Origin: RUG563 sp045590215
GTDB lineage: Bacteria; Bacillota; Clostridia; Christensenellales; Aristaeellaceae
NCBI GenBank assembly: GCA_045590215.1
Contig: JAZNQO010000001.1
Span: 1-64,000 of the forward strand
DNA: 64,000 nucleotides
Direction of reading: 5' to 3'
Shown: one piece after another, positions 49,407 to 58,287 of the stretch
Layout of the letters: each line of letters starts with the position of its first letter
How positions within the stretch are numbered: position 1 is the stretch's first letter
The notes under the pieces: model-generated
Seen by the model: the letters and a program-made list of their open reading frames with translations, nothing else
Database searches by the model: none
What the model was told of the DNA's origin: nothing
Translations under genes and position numbers: made by a program

Positions 49407-50330
49407 TTACAGTGTTTCAGCCTGCAGGGAGGGGAGAAGCAGCAGGGTATCTTCTTTTGTGCAAAGCAGCGTGCCCGGCCGCTTAATGGACGCCCCGGCG
49501 GCAGCGGAAGCAAAGCATAGTGCATGGGGAAGCGTATCGCCCCGGCTCAATGCCAGCATCAGGCCGCCCAGCATGCTGTCTCCGGCTCCTTGGGTGCCAA
49601 GGACAGGCACATCCGCGGCCTTGCAGAAATAAGCTGATTCTTTGGTGGAAAGCAGGGCACCTTCCGGCCCCAGCGACAGGCAGATCATTTGGACGCCCTT
49701 TGCATGAAAGCCGAGGCATAACTGACGCAGGGCAGGGAGGGAAGCATCTTTTGTTTTTGTAAGGGCGAGAAATTCCGGAAGATTGGGCTTTATCAAGGAG
49801 GGGCCTTTTTCCAAGGCCTTTTCCATGGCTTCGCCGTCGCAGTCTACCGCCACAAAGCAGCCCTTTTCCTTTAATTTCTCGGTGAGAGAAGCGTAAAAAT
49901 CCTTGGGTGCGCCGTTTGGCAGGCTGCCGGAAAGGGTGATGAAGCTGCCCTCTTCGCAAAGGGAAAGCAATTGCGTTGAGATGCTTTGCAAGGTTTTTTC
50001 GTCATGAAACACGCCCCGTTCGTTGATTTCCACGGTGCGGTTTTTTTCCGTTTCTTTGATTTTCAGGTTCACCCGAAGGCCGCCGGTGACGAGCAGAAGC
50101 TTTGAGGGAACATGCTCCTTTTCCATGGCGCATTTCACAGGGCTGCCGTCATAATCAAAGCCCACAAGCAGGCAATCCCCCCCAAGGGCACTTATCACCT
50201 TTGCCACATTCACGCCTTTGCCGCCCACGTCTTCTCTTTCCAGGGAGACACGGTTTGGCTGGGATAAATCCATTTCCGGGATGGACAAGGTTTTATCAAG
50301 GCAGGGGTTTAAGCACAGGGAATAAATCAT
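49407..50330 (-). CDS. 1-phosphofructokinase-type PfkB kinase
   Basis: 307 aa. MIYSLCLNPCLDKTL, then REDVGGKGVNVAKVISALGG and the closing GTQGAGDSMLGGLMLAL with catalytic Asp, the pattern of FruK/LacC (fructose 1-phosphate or tagatose 6-phosphate kinase). ATG at 50330 with AAGGAGG 8 nt upstream. No fruA or fruR is adjacent, so the choice between FruK and LacC is open. Confidence 0.85.
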   Translation of the reverse strand: MIYSLCLNPCLDKTLSIPEMDLSQPNRVSLEREDVGGKGVNVAKVISALGGDCLLVGFDYDGSPVKCAMEKEHVPSKLLLVTGGLRVNLKIKETEKNRTVEINERGVFHDEKTLQSISTQLLSLCEEGSFITLSGSLPNGAPKDFYASLTEKLKEKGCFVAVDCDGEAMEKALEKGPSLIKPNLPEFLALTKTKDASLPALRQLCLGFHAKGVQMICLSLGPEGALLSTKESAYFCKAADVPVLGTQGAGDSMLGGLMLALSRGDTLPHALCFASAAAGASIKRPGTLLCTKEDTLLLLPSLQAETL

Positions 50331-50418
50331 CGCTATCGCCTCCTTTTGCATCATAGCATTTTTTCGGGAAAGACGCAACAAAAGCCGTTTGAAAATTGTT
50401 TTCCCTTTCTTGGAATGA

Positions 50419-50447
50419 TTGATTTTCTGATGGGTTTATTTTATAAT
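50419..50447 (+). promoter_or_regulatory. Sigma-A promoter of the ABC importer operon
   Basis: TTGATT (50419-50424), 17 bp, TATAAT (50442-50447), 51 bp before the ATPase gene. Confidence 0.7.
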
Positions 50448-50498
50448 AAAATAGGAAATGAATATCCATTTATTTGAGAGAAAAGAAGGGAAACGCGT

Positions 50499-51599
50499 AT
50501 GGAAATCCGTTTGGAACATTTAACGAAAAAATTCCCCAACCGCAATAAAAAGCATGGCGATTTTGTGATTGCCGTGAATGATTTTGATTTTGTAATTCCT
50601 GACGGCCAATTGGTGGGCTTGCTGGGCCCTTCCGGCTGCGGCAAAAGCACCACGCTGAACCTGATTTCCGGCCTGGAGACGCCCACGGAAGGAAAGATTT
50701 TCTTCGGGGAGGACGACGTGACCCGTCTGCCCCCGGAAAACAGGGGCGTGGGGCTGGTATTCCAGAACTATGCGCTGTATCCCCATCTGACGGTGCAGCA
50801 GAACATCATGTTCCCTTTGCAGAATTTGCGGGGAGAGCAGAAGCTGTCCAAAGACGAAATGAAAAAGCGGGCACTGGAAGCGGCCAAACTGGTACAGATT
50901 GATACGCTGATGGAGCGCAAGCCTTCGGAACTTTCCGGCGGCCAGCAGCAGCGTGTGGCTATTGCAAGAGCATTGGTGAAAATGCCGAGGGTTTTGCTCC
51001 TTGACGAGCCCCTTTCCAATCTGGACGCACGGCTTCGCCTGCAAACCCGTGAAGAAATCCGCCGTATTCAGCAGGAAACGAAAATCACCACCATTTTCGT
51101 CACCCACGATCAGGAAGAGGCCATGTCCATTTCCGATATGATCGTAGTGATGAAAGACGGCGTGGTGCATCAGATTGGCAAACCCCAGGAGGTGTACGAC
51201 CATCCGACCAATCTTTTCGTCGCCACCTTCCTTGGCACGCCCTCCATTAACGTTTTCAAGGGCAAGGTGCAGGACGAAACGCTGTATATCGGTGATGAAG
51301 CGGTGCTGAAAGTGCCCGGCATTGAAAACCGGAAAGTGATTGCCGCCATTCGCCCGGAAGGCTTCCTGCTGGACAAGGAAGGCCCCTTCACCCTTGGGCT
51401 GACCCGTGTGGAAGTGATGGGGAGAGATACGTCCGTCGTGTGCACCCACAAAGCCGCCGTCAGCGAAAGCCTGCGTGCCATCGTGCGCACGGACAGCGTG
51501 GTGGACACCGATCAAAAGACGGTGCGTTTCTCCCTCCTGCCCATGAAAGTGCATCTGTTCGACCCCGAAACGGAAGAAGATCTGCCGTTTTCCCTGTGA
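50499..51599 (+). CDS. Sugar ABC importer ATPase (MsmK/UgpC type)
   Basis: 366 aa. Walker A GPSGCGKST, Q-loop VFQNYALYPH, signature LSGGQQQR, Walker B RVLLLDEPLSNLD, H-loop VTHDQEEA; then a TOBE-type regulatory domain from about 240. Powers the two permeases that follow. Operon order ATPase, permease, permease, binding protein, all closely spaced. ATG after AAGGGAAACGCGT. Confidence 0.93.
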   Translation: MEIRLEHLTKKFPNRNKKHGDFVIAVNDFDFVIPDGQLVGLLGPSGCGKSTTLNLISGLETPTEGKIFFGEDDVTRLPPENRGVGLVFQNYALYPHLTVQQNIMFPLQNLRGEQKLSKDEMKKRALEAAKLVQIDTLMERKPSELSGGQQQRVAIARALVKMPRVLLLDEPLSNLDARLRLQTREEIRRIQQETKITTIFVTHDQEEAMSISDMIVVMKDGVVHQIGKPQEVYDHPTNLFVATFLGTPSINVFKGKVQDETLYIGDEAVLKVPGIENRKVIAAIRPEGFLLDKEGPFTLGLTRVEVMGRDTSVVCTHKAAVSESLRAIVRTDSVVDTDQKTVRFSLLPMKVHLFDPETEEDLPFSL

Positions 51600-51620
51600 G
51601 CCGGGAAAGGAGCAAGCAAT

Positions 51621-52511
51621 ATGCTGAAAAAGAATCTGAAAGCTTGGCTGTATCTTTTGCCGGCCATCCTGTTTTTAGGGATATTCATGGTGTATCCTTT
51701 GATTGATGTGTTTGTGTATTCTCTGGAAGAAGGGTATAATTCCGTTTCCCAGAGTTATCATGGCGTGGGGCTTTATAACTATCAGAAAGTGCTGCGTGAC
51801 CCGGACTTTTTGCAGGCTCTGAAAAACACGGTGATCTTGGTTGCGGTGACGGTGCCCCTTTCCACACTGCTGGCCCTTTTCATTTCCCTTGGGCTCAACA
51901 GTATCAAGCCCTTGCGCAACTTATATCAGACCGTCTATTTCCTGCCCTATGTGACCAACACCTTGGCCGTTGGCCTTGTGTTCATGGTGCTGTTCAAGAA
52001 AACGCCCTATTCCGAAGGGCTTGTGAATTTGATGATTAACTGGTTTGGCGGTGCATCGGTGGATTTTATTGATGGGCCATACTGGGCGAAGATGTTTGTG
52101 ATGTGCTTTTACACCATCTGGGTGGTGCTGCCCTTCAAAATTTTGATTCTGACCAGTGCCTTGGCTTCCGTGGACGAAATGTATTATAAATCCGCCCGGA
52201 TTGACGGCACCAGAAAAGGCCGCATTTTCCTGCGCATCACCCTGCCCATGATTTCACCCATGATTTTTTATCTGGTGATCACCGGCTTCATCGGCGCATT
52301 CAAGGCTTACAGCGATGCGGTGGCTCTTTTCGGAACGGATTTGAACGCCGCCGGGATGAACACCATCGTGGGCTATGTGTACGATAAACTGTATTCCGAT
52401 GGCGGCGGGTATCCGTCCTATGCGTCGGCAGCGGCTTTGATTCTCTTTGCCATCGTGCTCACCATTACCTGTATCAATTTGCTCATCAGCAAAAAGAAAG
52501 TGCATTATTGA
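51621..52511 (+). CDS. Sugar ABC importer permease (MalF/UgpA type)
   Basis: 296 aa, six membrane helices, starting LKAWLYLLPAILFLGIFMVYPL. EAA loop SALASVDEMYYKSARIDGTRKGRIFLRITLPMI contacts the ATPase. AGGAGC upstream of ATG. 21 bp after the ATPase gene. Confidence 0.93.
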   Translation: MLKKNLKAWLYLLPAILFLGIFMVYPLIDVFVYSLEEGYNSVSQSYHGVGLYNYQKVLRDPDFLQALKNTVILVAVTVPLSTLLALFISLGLNSIKPLRNLYQTVYFLPYVTNTLAVGLVFMVLFKKTPYSEGLVNLMINWFGGASVDFIDGPYWAKMFVMCFYTIWVVLPFKILILTSALASVDEMYYKSARIDGTRKGRIFLRITLPMISPMIFYLVITGFIGAFKAYSDAVALFGTDLNAAGMNTIVGYVYDKLYSDGGGYPSYASAAALILFAIVLTITCINLLISKKKVHY

Positions 52512-52524
52512 GGAGGGGAGAGGC

Positions 52525-53400
52525 ATGCAGAATAAGCTGGATTTTGAAAAAATCGAACGCCGGGCCGCTCTCCGCAGCCGCCTTGGCAAAGGAACAACCT
52601 ATTTCCTCCTGACCCTTTGGGCCATCATCGTGCTCTTTCCGTTTTATTGGATGATTCTCACTTCCGTCAAAACCTATGCGTCCTATAATGCGGAATACAT
52701 TCCCTCTTTTTTCACCCTGACCCCCACCTTTGAAAACTACCGGGAAGCCTTTACGGCGGTGCCCCTTGGCCGGTATTTTTCCAATACGCTGATTTTCACT
52801 TTGGTGACAACTGCCCTGATGCTGGTTGTGATTATTCTGGCGGCCTTTGCCTTTGCACGGCTGGAGTTCAAGGGGAAAGCCATTCTCTTTACGCTGTTCC
52901 TTTCCCTGATGATGATTCCTACGGAGCTGGTTGTCATTACCAATTTCCAGACCATCACCAACTGGAACATGCGAAACTCCTTCCCCGGCCTGATTCTGCC
53001 GTCGGTGACATCCGTTTTCTATATTTATCTGCTGAAAGAAAATTTCGAGCAGATTCCGGACGAACTCTATAAGGCGGCGCAGGTGGACGGCACGGGGGAT
53101 TTCAAGTATCTTCTGAAGGTGATGATTCCCATCAGCCAGCCAACGCTTGTCACCATCACCATCTTGAAAGTGATCGAGTGCTGGAATTCCTATGTGTGGC
53201 CCCGGCTGATTACAGATGACCCCAATTTTTTCCTTGTGTCCAACGGCATTCAGGAAATCCGGGAAAGCGGCTTTGGCCGGGAGAATATTCCAGCCATGAT
53301 GGCGGCGGTTGTGGTGATTTCCGTGCCGCTGATTGTTCTGTTTCTCATTTTCCGCAAGAAAGTGATGGCTGGTGTTTCGAGGGGAGGAACCAAAGGATGA
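52525..53400 (+). CDS. Sugar ABC importer permease (MalG/UgpE type)
   Basis: 291 aa from the ATG after AGGAGGGGAG. Six membrane helices (TTYFLLTLWAIIVLFPFYWMILTSVKT first). EAA loop QIPDELYKAAQVDGTGDFKYLLKVMIPISQPTL. N-terminus of about 30 charged residues is longer than usual. Its stop overlaps the start of the binding-protein gene (ATGA). Confidence 0.93.
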   Translation: MQNKLDFEKIERRAALRSRLGKGTTYFLLTLWAIIVLFPFYWMILTSVKTYASYNAEYIPSFFTLTPTFENYREAFTAVPLGRYFSNTLIFTLVTTALMLVVIILAAFAFARLEFKGKAILFTLFLSLMMIPTELVVITNFQTITNWNMRNSFPGLILPSVTSVFYIYLLKENFEQIPDELYKAAQVDGTGDFKYLLKVMIPISQPTLVTITILKVIECWNSYVWPRLITDDPNFFLVSNGIQEIRESGFGRENIPAMMAAVVVISVPLIVLFLIFRKKVMAGVSRGGTKG

Positions 53401-54995
53401 CGCAGAAAAAAAGAACATTTGCTGTGATTGTGCTGCTGGTTTCAATATGCTTCCTTTTCACGGGCTGCCATGGCAAAAACACCGCTGCGGCCTTTGTGCT
53501 GCCGGAAAAGTTTGATACTTCCCGGAACTATGAAATCACCTTCTGGGCGAAGAACGATACCAATCTCACGCAGGTGCAGATTTACAAAGATGCGATTGCC
53601 GGGTTTGAAAAAGCGTATCCGAACGTCAAAGTGAATCTGCGATTGTACACCGATTACGGACGCATCTATAACGATGTAATCACCAATATCGCAACCGGTA
53701 CCACCCCCAACGTGTGCATCACCTATCCCGACCATATCGCCACCTATCTTACCGGCGGTACCAATACGGTGATTCCTTTGACGGATATTCTGGAAAACGA
53801 AAAGTTAGGCCTTGGCGGCAGCGAAGTGAATTTCGATGCACCGAAAAAGGACGAAGTGGTGCCCAAGTTTCTGTCCGAGTGCCGCATTGGCGGCAATACC
53901 TACGCCCTGCCCTTCATGCGTTCCACGGAGGCCATGTATGTGAACAAAACCTTTGTAGAAAAGCTGGGCTACACTTTGCCTGAAGTATTGACGTGGGATT
54001 TTGTCTGGGAAGTATCAGAAGCAGCCATGGCAAAGGACGCAAACGGGCTGTACAAAGTGAACGGCCAGAAGGTATTGATTCCCTTCATCTATAAATCCAC
54101 GGATAATATGATGATCCAGTGGCTGAACCAATCCGGCGGCGATTATTCCACGGAAAATGGCGATATCCTGATTTTTAACGACTACACCAAGGGATTTTTG
54201 AAAGAGATTGCCAAGCATGCGGCTACCGGCTCCTTCTCCACCTTCAAGATTTCCAGCTACCCGGCCAATTTCCTCAACGCCGGCCAGTGCATCTTCGCTG
54301 TGGACTCCACAGCCGGTGCCACATGGATGGGCTCCGATGCACCGCTGATTGATATCAGCCCCGAAAATCTGGTGGAATTTGAAACGGCAGTTTTGCCCAT
54401 TCCGCAGGTCAACCCAGAAAACATGACTATGATTTCCCAAGGCCCTTCCGTTTGCATTTTCAATAAAGAAGATCCCCAGGAAGTGTTGGCATCGTGGCTG
54501 TTTATGCAGTATCTTTTAACCAATGACGTGCAGATTGCCTATGCCCAGACGGAAGGCTATGTGCCCGTTACGCTGAAAGCCCAGCAAAGCGAAGTTTATC
54601 AGAATTATTTGAGCCGCAGCGGCGAAGACAATGAACTGTATTACGATATCAAGCTGGATGCTTCCAAGCTGCTGATTGCCCAGACGGAAAACACCTTTGT
54701 GACCCCTGTGTTTAACGGCTCCGCTTCCCTTCGCGATGCCTCCGGCCAGATGATTGAGGAAGTGACCAAAGCCGTCAACCGCAGAAAGACCGTGAACGAT
54801 GCCTATCTGGATGAGCTCTTTGCCAGCATGCAAAGCCGCTATAACCTGAACGAAACGGGCATGGTGGGGCAGGAGGAGACCCTTGGCGAATTGCCAGGAG
54901 AAGCCAGAGCCCTTTTGATTACGCTGGTGGTAGTCTGGGCGATGATTGGTATGTATGCTCTTTGCATTACCATAAAAAGAAAACAGACAAAATGA
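53397..54995 (+). CDS. ABC importer solute-binding lipoprotein with C-terminal membrane helix
   Basis: 532 aa. Lipoprotein signal with lipobox FTGC (C24), then a UgpB/MalE-type binding protein (YEITFWAKNDTNLTQVQIYKDAIAGFEKAYPNVKV; LPFMRSTEAMYVNKTF; GPSVCIFNKEDPQEVLASWLFMQYL). Unusually, the C-terminus ends with a membrane helix (ALLITLVVVWAMIGMYALCITI, about 505-527) and a basic tail KRKQTK, so the protein would be held at both ends. Four-base overlap with the permease gene. Sugar or glycerophosphate-like ligand unknown; nearby nucleoside hydrolase hints at nucleosides, weakly. Confidence 0.88.
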   Translation: MTQKKRTFAVIVLLVSICFLFTGCHGKNTAAAFVLPEKFDTSRNYEITFWAKNDTNLTQVQIYKDAIAGFEKAYPNVKVNLRLYTDYGRIYNDVITNIATGTTPNVCITYPDHIATYLTGGTNTVIPLTDILENEKLGLGGSEVNFDAPKKDEVVPKFLSECRIGGNTYALPFMRSTEAMYVNKTFVEKLGYTLPEVLTWDFVWEVSEAAMAKDANGLYKVNGQKVLIPFIYKSTDNMMIQWLNQSGGDYSTENGDILIFNDYTKGFLKEIAKHAATGSFSTFKISSYPANFLNAGQCIFAVDSTAGATWMGSDAPLIDISPENLVEFETAVLPIPQVNPENMTMISQGPSVCIFNKEDPQEVLASWLFMQYLLTNDVQIAYAQTEGYVPVTLKAQQSEVYQNYLSRSGEDNELYYDIKLDASKLLIAQTENTFVTPVFNGSASLRDASGQMIEEVTKAVNRRKTVNDAYLDELFASMQSRYNLNETGMVGQEETLGELPGEARALLITLVVVWAMIGMYALCITIKRKQTK

Positions 54996-55005
54996 AGTCT
55001 GGCGG

Positions 55006-55034
55006 TTGAAAGTAAGGAAAATTCATGTTATACT
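55006..55034 (+). promoter_or_regulatory. Sigma-A promoter of the repeat lipoprotein
   Basis: TTGAAA (55006-55011), 17 bp, TATACT (55029-55034); a GTGCA/TGCAC inverted pair lies at 55041-55053 just after it. Confidence 0.7.
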
Positions 55035-55083
55035 ATGTAAGTGCATTTTGCACAAGAAAGAAAAAATAAGTGAGGAATCTGCA

Positions 55084-57003
55084 ATGAAGAAATTTACCCG
55101 TTTCTTTGCACTGATGATCATGGCTGTGATGGTGCTGGGTCTGGCCGGCTGCGCAAGCGACCCCAAGACAGAAGCCACCGCTGTCCCCTTTGTTACGGAT
55201 GTGCCTGCTATGGAAGTGCCTGTTACCGAAGTGCCTGCTACTGAAGTGCCTGCTACTGAAGTGCCTGCTACTGAAGTGCCTGCTACTGAAGTGCCTGCTA
55301 CCGAAGTGCCTGCCACTGAAGTGCCTGCTACCGAAGTGCCTGCTACCGAAGTGCCTGCTACCGAAGTGCCTGCCACCGAAGTGCCTGCTACCGAAGTGCC
55401 CGCCACTGAAGTGCCTGCTCCTGCTGCCGTGACCAATTATGCCGATTTCGTGGCTGCCGAGCTGAACACGCCCGTGGAAGTGGAAACCTATGTGCAGGCC
55501 AAGCAGGATTGGTGGGACAACAAGGCCACTTTCTACACCCAGAACGAAGAAGGTGCCTATTTCGTCTATGAAATGGCCATCTCTGAAGAAGATTTCAATA
55601 AGCTGGTTCCCGGCACCAAGATTCTGGTGAAGGGCTACAAGGCCGAATGGGCCGGCGAAGTGGAAATCGTGGATGCCACTTATGAAATTCTGGAAGGCGA
55701 ATATATCGCTACCCCCATCGTGGTTACCTCCCTGCTGGGCACCGATGATCTGATTGAGTATCAGAACCAGTTCGTGTCCTTCAAGAACGTCACCGTGGAA
55801 AAGATTGAATACAAGAACGGCGAACCCGGCGACGACATCTATCTGACCATCTCCTACGAAGGCAATAACTACGACTTCTGCGTGGAACGCTATCTCACCG
55901 GCCCCGATACCCAAGTGTATAAGACCGTGGGCACCCTGCATGCCGGCGACGTGGTGGACGTGGATGGTTTCCTGTACTGGTATAACGGCGTGAACACCCA
56001 CATCACCAATGTGACGGTTATTTCCTGCGCCGAAGAAGCCGTTGAAGAAACCGTAGCCGCCGTGGAAGAAGTTGTGACCGAAGAAGTGGCTGCTGTGGAA
56101 GAAACTGTTGAAGAAACCGTGGCTGCCGTGGAAGAAGTTGTGACCGAAGAAGTGGCTGCTGTGGAAGAAACCGTTGAAGAAACCGTAGCCGCCGTGGAAG
56201 AAGTTGTGACCGAAGAAGTGGCTGCTGTGGAAGAAGCCGTTGAAGAAACCGTGGCCGCCGTGGAAGAAGTTGTGACCGAAGAAGTGGCTGCTGTGGAAGA
56301 AACTGTTGAAGAAACCGTAGCCGCCGTGGAAGAAGTTGTGACCGAACTGACTGCCGCCGTGGAAGAAGTTGTGGAAGAAGTTCCTGCTGCCGTGACCAAT
56401 TATGCCGATTTTGTGGCTGCCGAGCTGAACACGCCTGTGGAAGTGGAAACCTATGTGCAGGCCAAGCAGGATTGGTGGGACAACAAGGCCACTTTCTACA
56501 CCCAGAACGAAGAAGGTGCCTATTTCATCTATGAAATGGCCATCTCCGAAGAAGATTTCAATAAGCTGGTTCCCGGCACCAAGATTCTGGTGAAGGGCTA
56601 TAAGACCGCATGGTCCGGCGAAGTGGAAATCGTGGATGCTACCTATGAAATTCTGGAAGGCACCTGGGTTGCCGAAGCCAAGGATCTGACTGATAAGCTG
56701 GGCACGGAAGAGCTGATTGACTTCCAGAACCAGTTGGCCACCTTCAAGGGTCTCACCGTGGAAGCCATCGAATATAAGAACGGCGAACCCGGTGACGACA
56801 TCTATGTGACCGTGTCCCTCAACGGCCAGAAGTATAACTTCTGCGTGGAACGCTACCTCACCGGCCCCGACACCGAAGTGTACACCGCTGTGGGCAACCT
56901 GCATGTGGGCGATGTTGTGGATGTGGAAGGCTTTGTTTACTGGTATAATGGCGTGAACACCCATATCACCAAGGTGACCGAAGTTTCCTGCACTGCTGAA
57001 TAA
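55084..57003 (+). CDS. Duplicated-domain lipoprotein with two low-complexity repeat linkers
   Basis: 639 aa. Lipobox LAGC (C23). Residues about 40-114 are 14 repeats of VPATE (15-bp units). Then domain 1 (about 118-315, starting AAVTNYADFVAAELNTPVEV and ending VNTHITNVTVISC), a linker of four full 22-residue repeats rich in VEE/TVAAVEE (about 320-435), and domain 2 (about 438-638), a near copy of domain 1. The domains are beta-rich, OB-fold-like by pattern (VKGYKAEW.GEVEIVDATYEI). Strongly acidic, surface-anchored, no enzyme motif. ATG after TGAGGAA. Longer frame upstream would overlap the promoter. Confidence 0.85.
   Translation: MKKFTRFFALMIMAVMVLGLAGCASDPKTEATAVPFVTDVPAMEVPVTEVPATEVPATEVPATEVPATEVPATEVPATEVPATEVPATEVPATEVPATEVPATEVPATEVPAPAAVTNYADFVAAELNTPVEVETYVQAKQDWWDNKATFYTQNEEGAYFVYEMAISEEDFNKLVPGTKILVKGYKAEWAGEVEIVDATYEILEGEYIATPIVVTSLLGTDDLIEYQNQFVSFKNVTVEKIEYKNGEPGDDIYLTISYEGNNYDFCVERYLTGPDTQVYKTVGTLHAGDVVDVDGFLYWYNGVNTHITNVTVISCAEEAVEETVAAVEEVVTEEVAAVEETVEETVAAVEEVVTEEVAAVEETVEETVAAVEEVVTEEVAAVEEAVEETVAAVEEVVTEEVAAVEETVEETVAAVEEVVTELTAAVEEVVEEVPAAVTNYADFVAAELNTPVEVETYVQAKQDWWDNKATFYTQNEEGAYFIYEMAISEEDFNKLVPGTKILVKGYKTAWSGEVEIVDATYEILEGTWVAEAKDLTDKLGTEELIDFQNQLATFKGLTVEAIEYKNGEPGDDIYVTVSLNGQKYNFCVERYLTGPDTEVYTAVGNLHVGDVVDVEGFVYWYNGVNTHITKVTEVSCTAE
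55201..55425 (+). repeat. 15-bp coding minisatellite (VPATE repeats)
   Basis: Fourteen tandem units of GTGCCTGCTACYGAA (55201-55410) with third-position changes, plus a degenerate fifteenth. Confidence 0.95.
56041..56390 (+). repeat. 66-bp coding tandem repeats (22-residue VEE units)
   Basis: Units start at 56041, 56107, 56173 and 56239, with a fifth, altered one from 56305. Each encodes VEETVAAVEEVVTEEVAAVE plus two residues. Confidence 0.92.
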
Positions 57004-57019
57004 TTAAAAATCGTGGCTT

Positions 57020-57060
57020 GTGGCGTCTTCCTTTCCGGGGGACGCCACAGCTTTATCTTT
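57020..57060 (+). terminator. Probable terminator after the repeat lipoprotein
   Basis: Stem GTGGCGTC / GACGCCAC with 13-nt loop, followed by a weak T-rich tract (CTTTATCTTTT). Might be leaky toward the next two genes. Confidence 0.55.
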
Positions 57061-57075
57061 TGCGGAGGAAACCTT

Positions 57076-57321
57076 ATGAGCAAGATCATCCGCCTGCCCT
57101 TAAAGCAGGCATTGACCATGGAAAAAGCAGCCGAAATTCAGCCGGAAGAACTGACCAGAGAAGAAATGCTTCTTTTGATTCCGAAAATCGAAGCCTTGTA
57201 TGATGCTTTGCAGGAAGAAGAGCCGGAAGATATCATGAGCGAAGAATATCTGGCATGGGAAGAAGATCTGGAAGTGCTGGATGATTTATTGGACGAAATT
57301 CAGGATTTATTGGAGGGATAA
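57076..57321 (+). CDS. Small acidic hypothetical protein
   Basis: 81 aa, very acidic and helical (EEEPEDIMSEEYLAWEEDLEVLDDLLDEIQDLLEG), with a basic N-terminus (MSKIIRLPLKQAL). GGAGG upstream of ATG; 15 bp before the nucleoside hydrolase gene, so probably one transcript. No family recognised. Confidence 0.7.
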   Translation: MSKIIRLPLKQALTMEKAAEIQPEELTREEMLLLIPKIEALYDALQEEEPEDIMSEEYLAWEEDLEVLDDLLDEIQDLLEG

Positions 57322-57336
57322 AGGAGGCGTTTTCCC

Positions 57337-58248
57337 ATGCTGACAAAGGAACAGCGGTTGCAGATGCTGGCCTGTCCCACGGGCAGGGTGGATGTGGTGC
57401 TGGACACGGACACCTATAACGAAATCGACGATCAGTTTGCCTTGAGTTATGCCCTCCATGCTGGGGAGAAAATTGATTTGAAGGCCGTTTATGCGGCTCC
57501 GTTCCTGAATGAACGCTCCGTGAGCCCCAAGGACGGCATGGAAAAAAGCTATCAGGAAATCCTGAAATTGTTCCGTCTGGCCGGAAAGGAAACGCTGGCG
57601 TTCAGAGGGGCTAGCGATTATCTGAAGGACGAAAAAACGCCTTTCCTGTCCCCGGCGGCAGAGGATTTGTGCAAGCGGGCGATGGAATACAGCTGGGACA
57701 AGCCCTTATATGTGGTGGCGATTGGTGCCATTACCAATGTAGCTAGTGCCCTTTTGATGCAGCCGGAAATTGCAGAAAAGATGGTGGTTGTCTGGCTGGG
57801 CGGCCATGCGCTTCATTGGCCGGATAACCATGAATTCAACTGCTTTCAGGATGTGGCGGCGGCAAGGGTGGTTTTTGCAAGCGGCGTGCCGCTGGTGCAA
57901 TTGCCCTGCATGGGAGTCGTGAGTGCTTTTACCACCACTGGGCCGGAGCTGGAATACTGGCTGCGAGGGAAAAATGCCCTGTGCGATTATCTGGCGGATC
58001 ACACCATCGAAGCAGCGGAGGAATACGCCAAGGGCAGGGTGTGGAGCCGGATTATCTGGGATGTGACGGCAGTGGGGTGGCTGATGAACGAAAAAGGAAA
58101 TCTGATGCAGGATAAAATCTTGCCAAGACCCATGCCGGAATATGATCATCACTATTCTTTTGATGAAAACAGCCCCTTGTACCGCTATGTGTATCACATT
58201 GACCGGGATGCCCTTTTGCAGGATTTATTCGACCATATCGCAAAATAA
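57337..58248 (+). CDS. Nucleoside hydrolase (IUNH family)
   Basis: 303 aa. Calcium-binding DTDTYNEIDDQFAL (about 23-36), an altered form of the classical DTDPGxDD; VAIGAITNVASALLMQP (residues near 130) and GGHALHWPDNHEFNCFQDVAAARVVF correspond to further active-site blocks. Cleaves N-glycosidic bonds of ribonucleosides. The change of the P-G in the motif to TYNE occurs in a subgroup of the family. AGGAGG 7-8 nt upstream of ATG. Confidence 0.88.
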   Translation: MLTKEQRLQMLACPTGRVDVVLDTDTYNEIDDQFALSYALHAGEKIDLKAVYAAPFLNERSVSPKDGMEKSYQEILKLFRLAGKETLAFRGASDYLKDEKTPFLSPAAEDLCKRAMEYSWDKPLYVVAIGAITNVASALLMQPEIAEKMVVVWLGGHALHWPDNHEFNCFQDVAAARVVFASGVPLVQLPCMGVVSAFTTTGPELEYWLRGKNALCDYLADHTIEAAEEYAKGRVWSRIIWDVTAVGWLMNEKGNLMQDKILPRPMPEYDHHYSFDENSPLYRYVYHIDRDALLQDLFDHIAK

Positions 58249-58255
58249 AAAATTT

Positions 58256-58287
58256 GCAATGGATGAAAAAACATCCATTGCTTTTTT
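58256..58287. terminator. Bidirectional terminator
   Basis: Stem GCAATGGATG / CATCCATTGC, 6-nt loop, T-run after; between convergent genes. Confidence 0.88.

Noticed and set aside
55201..56390. Regular direct repeats that might be taken for a CRISPR array
   Set aside because: Contiguous 15-bp and 66-bp tandem units without spacers, in frame inside a gene; no cas genes.
55033..56964. 643-aa open frame on the minus strand with FFHGG and SRHFG repeats
   Set aside because: Reverse complement of the repeat lipoprotein; the repeats come from the 15- and 66-bp units of the real gene.
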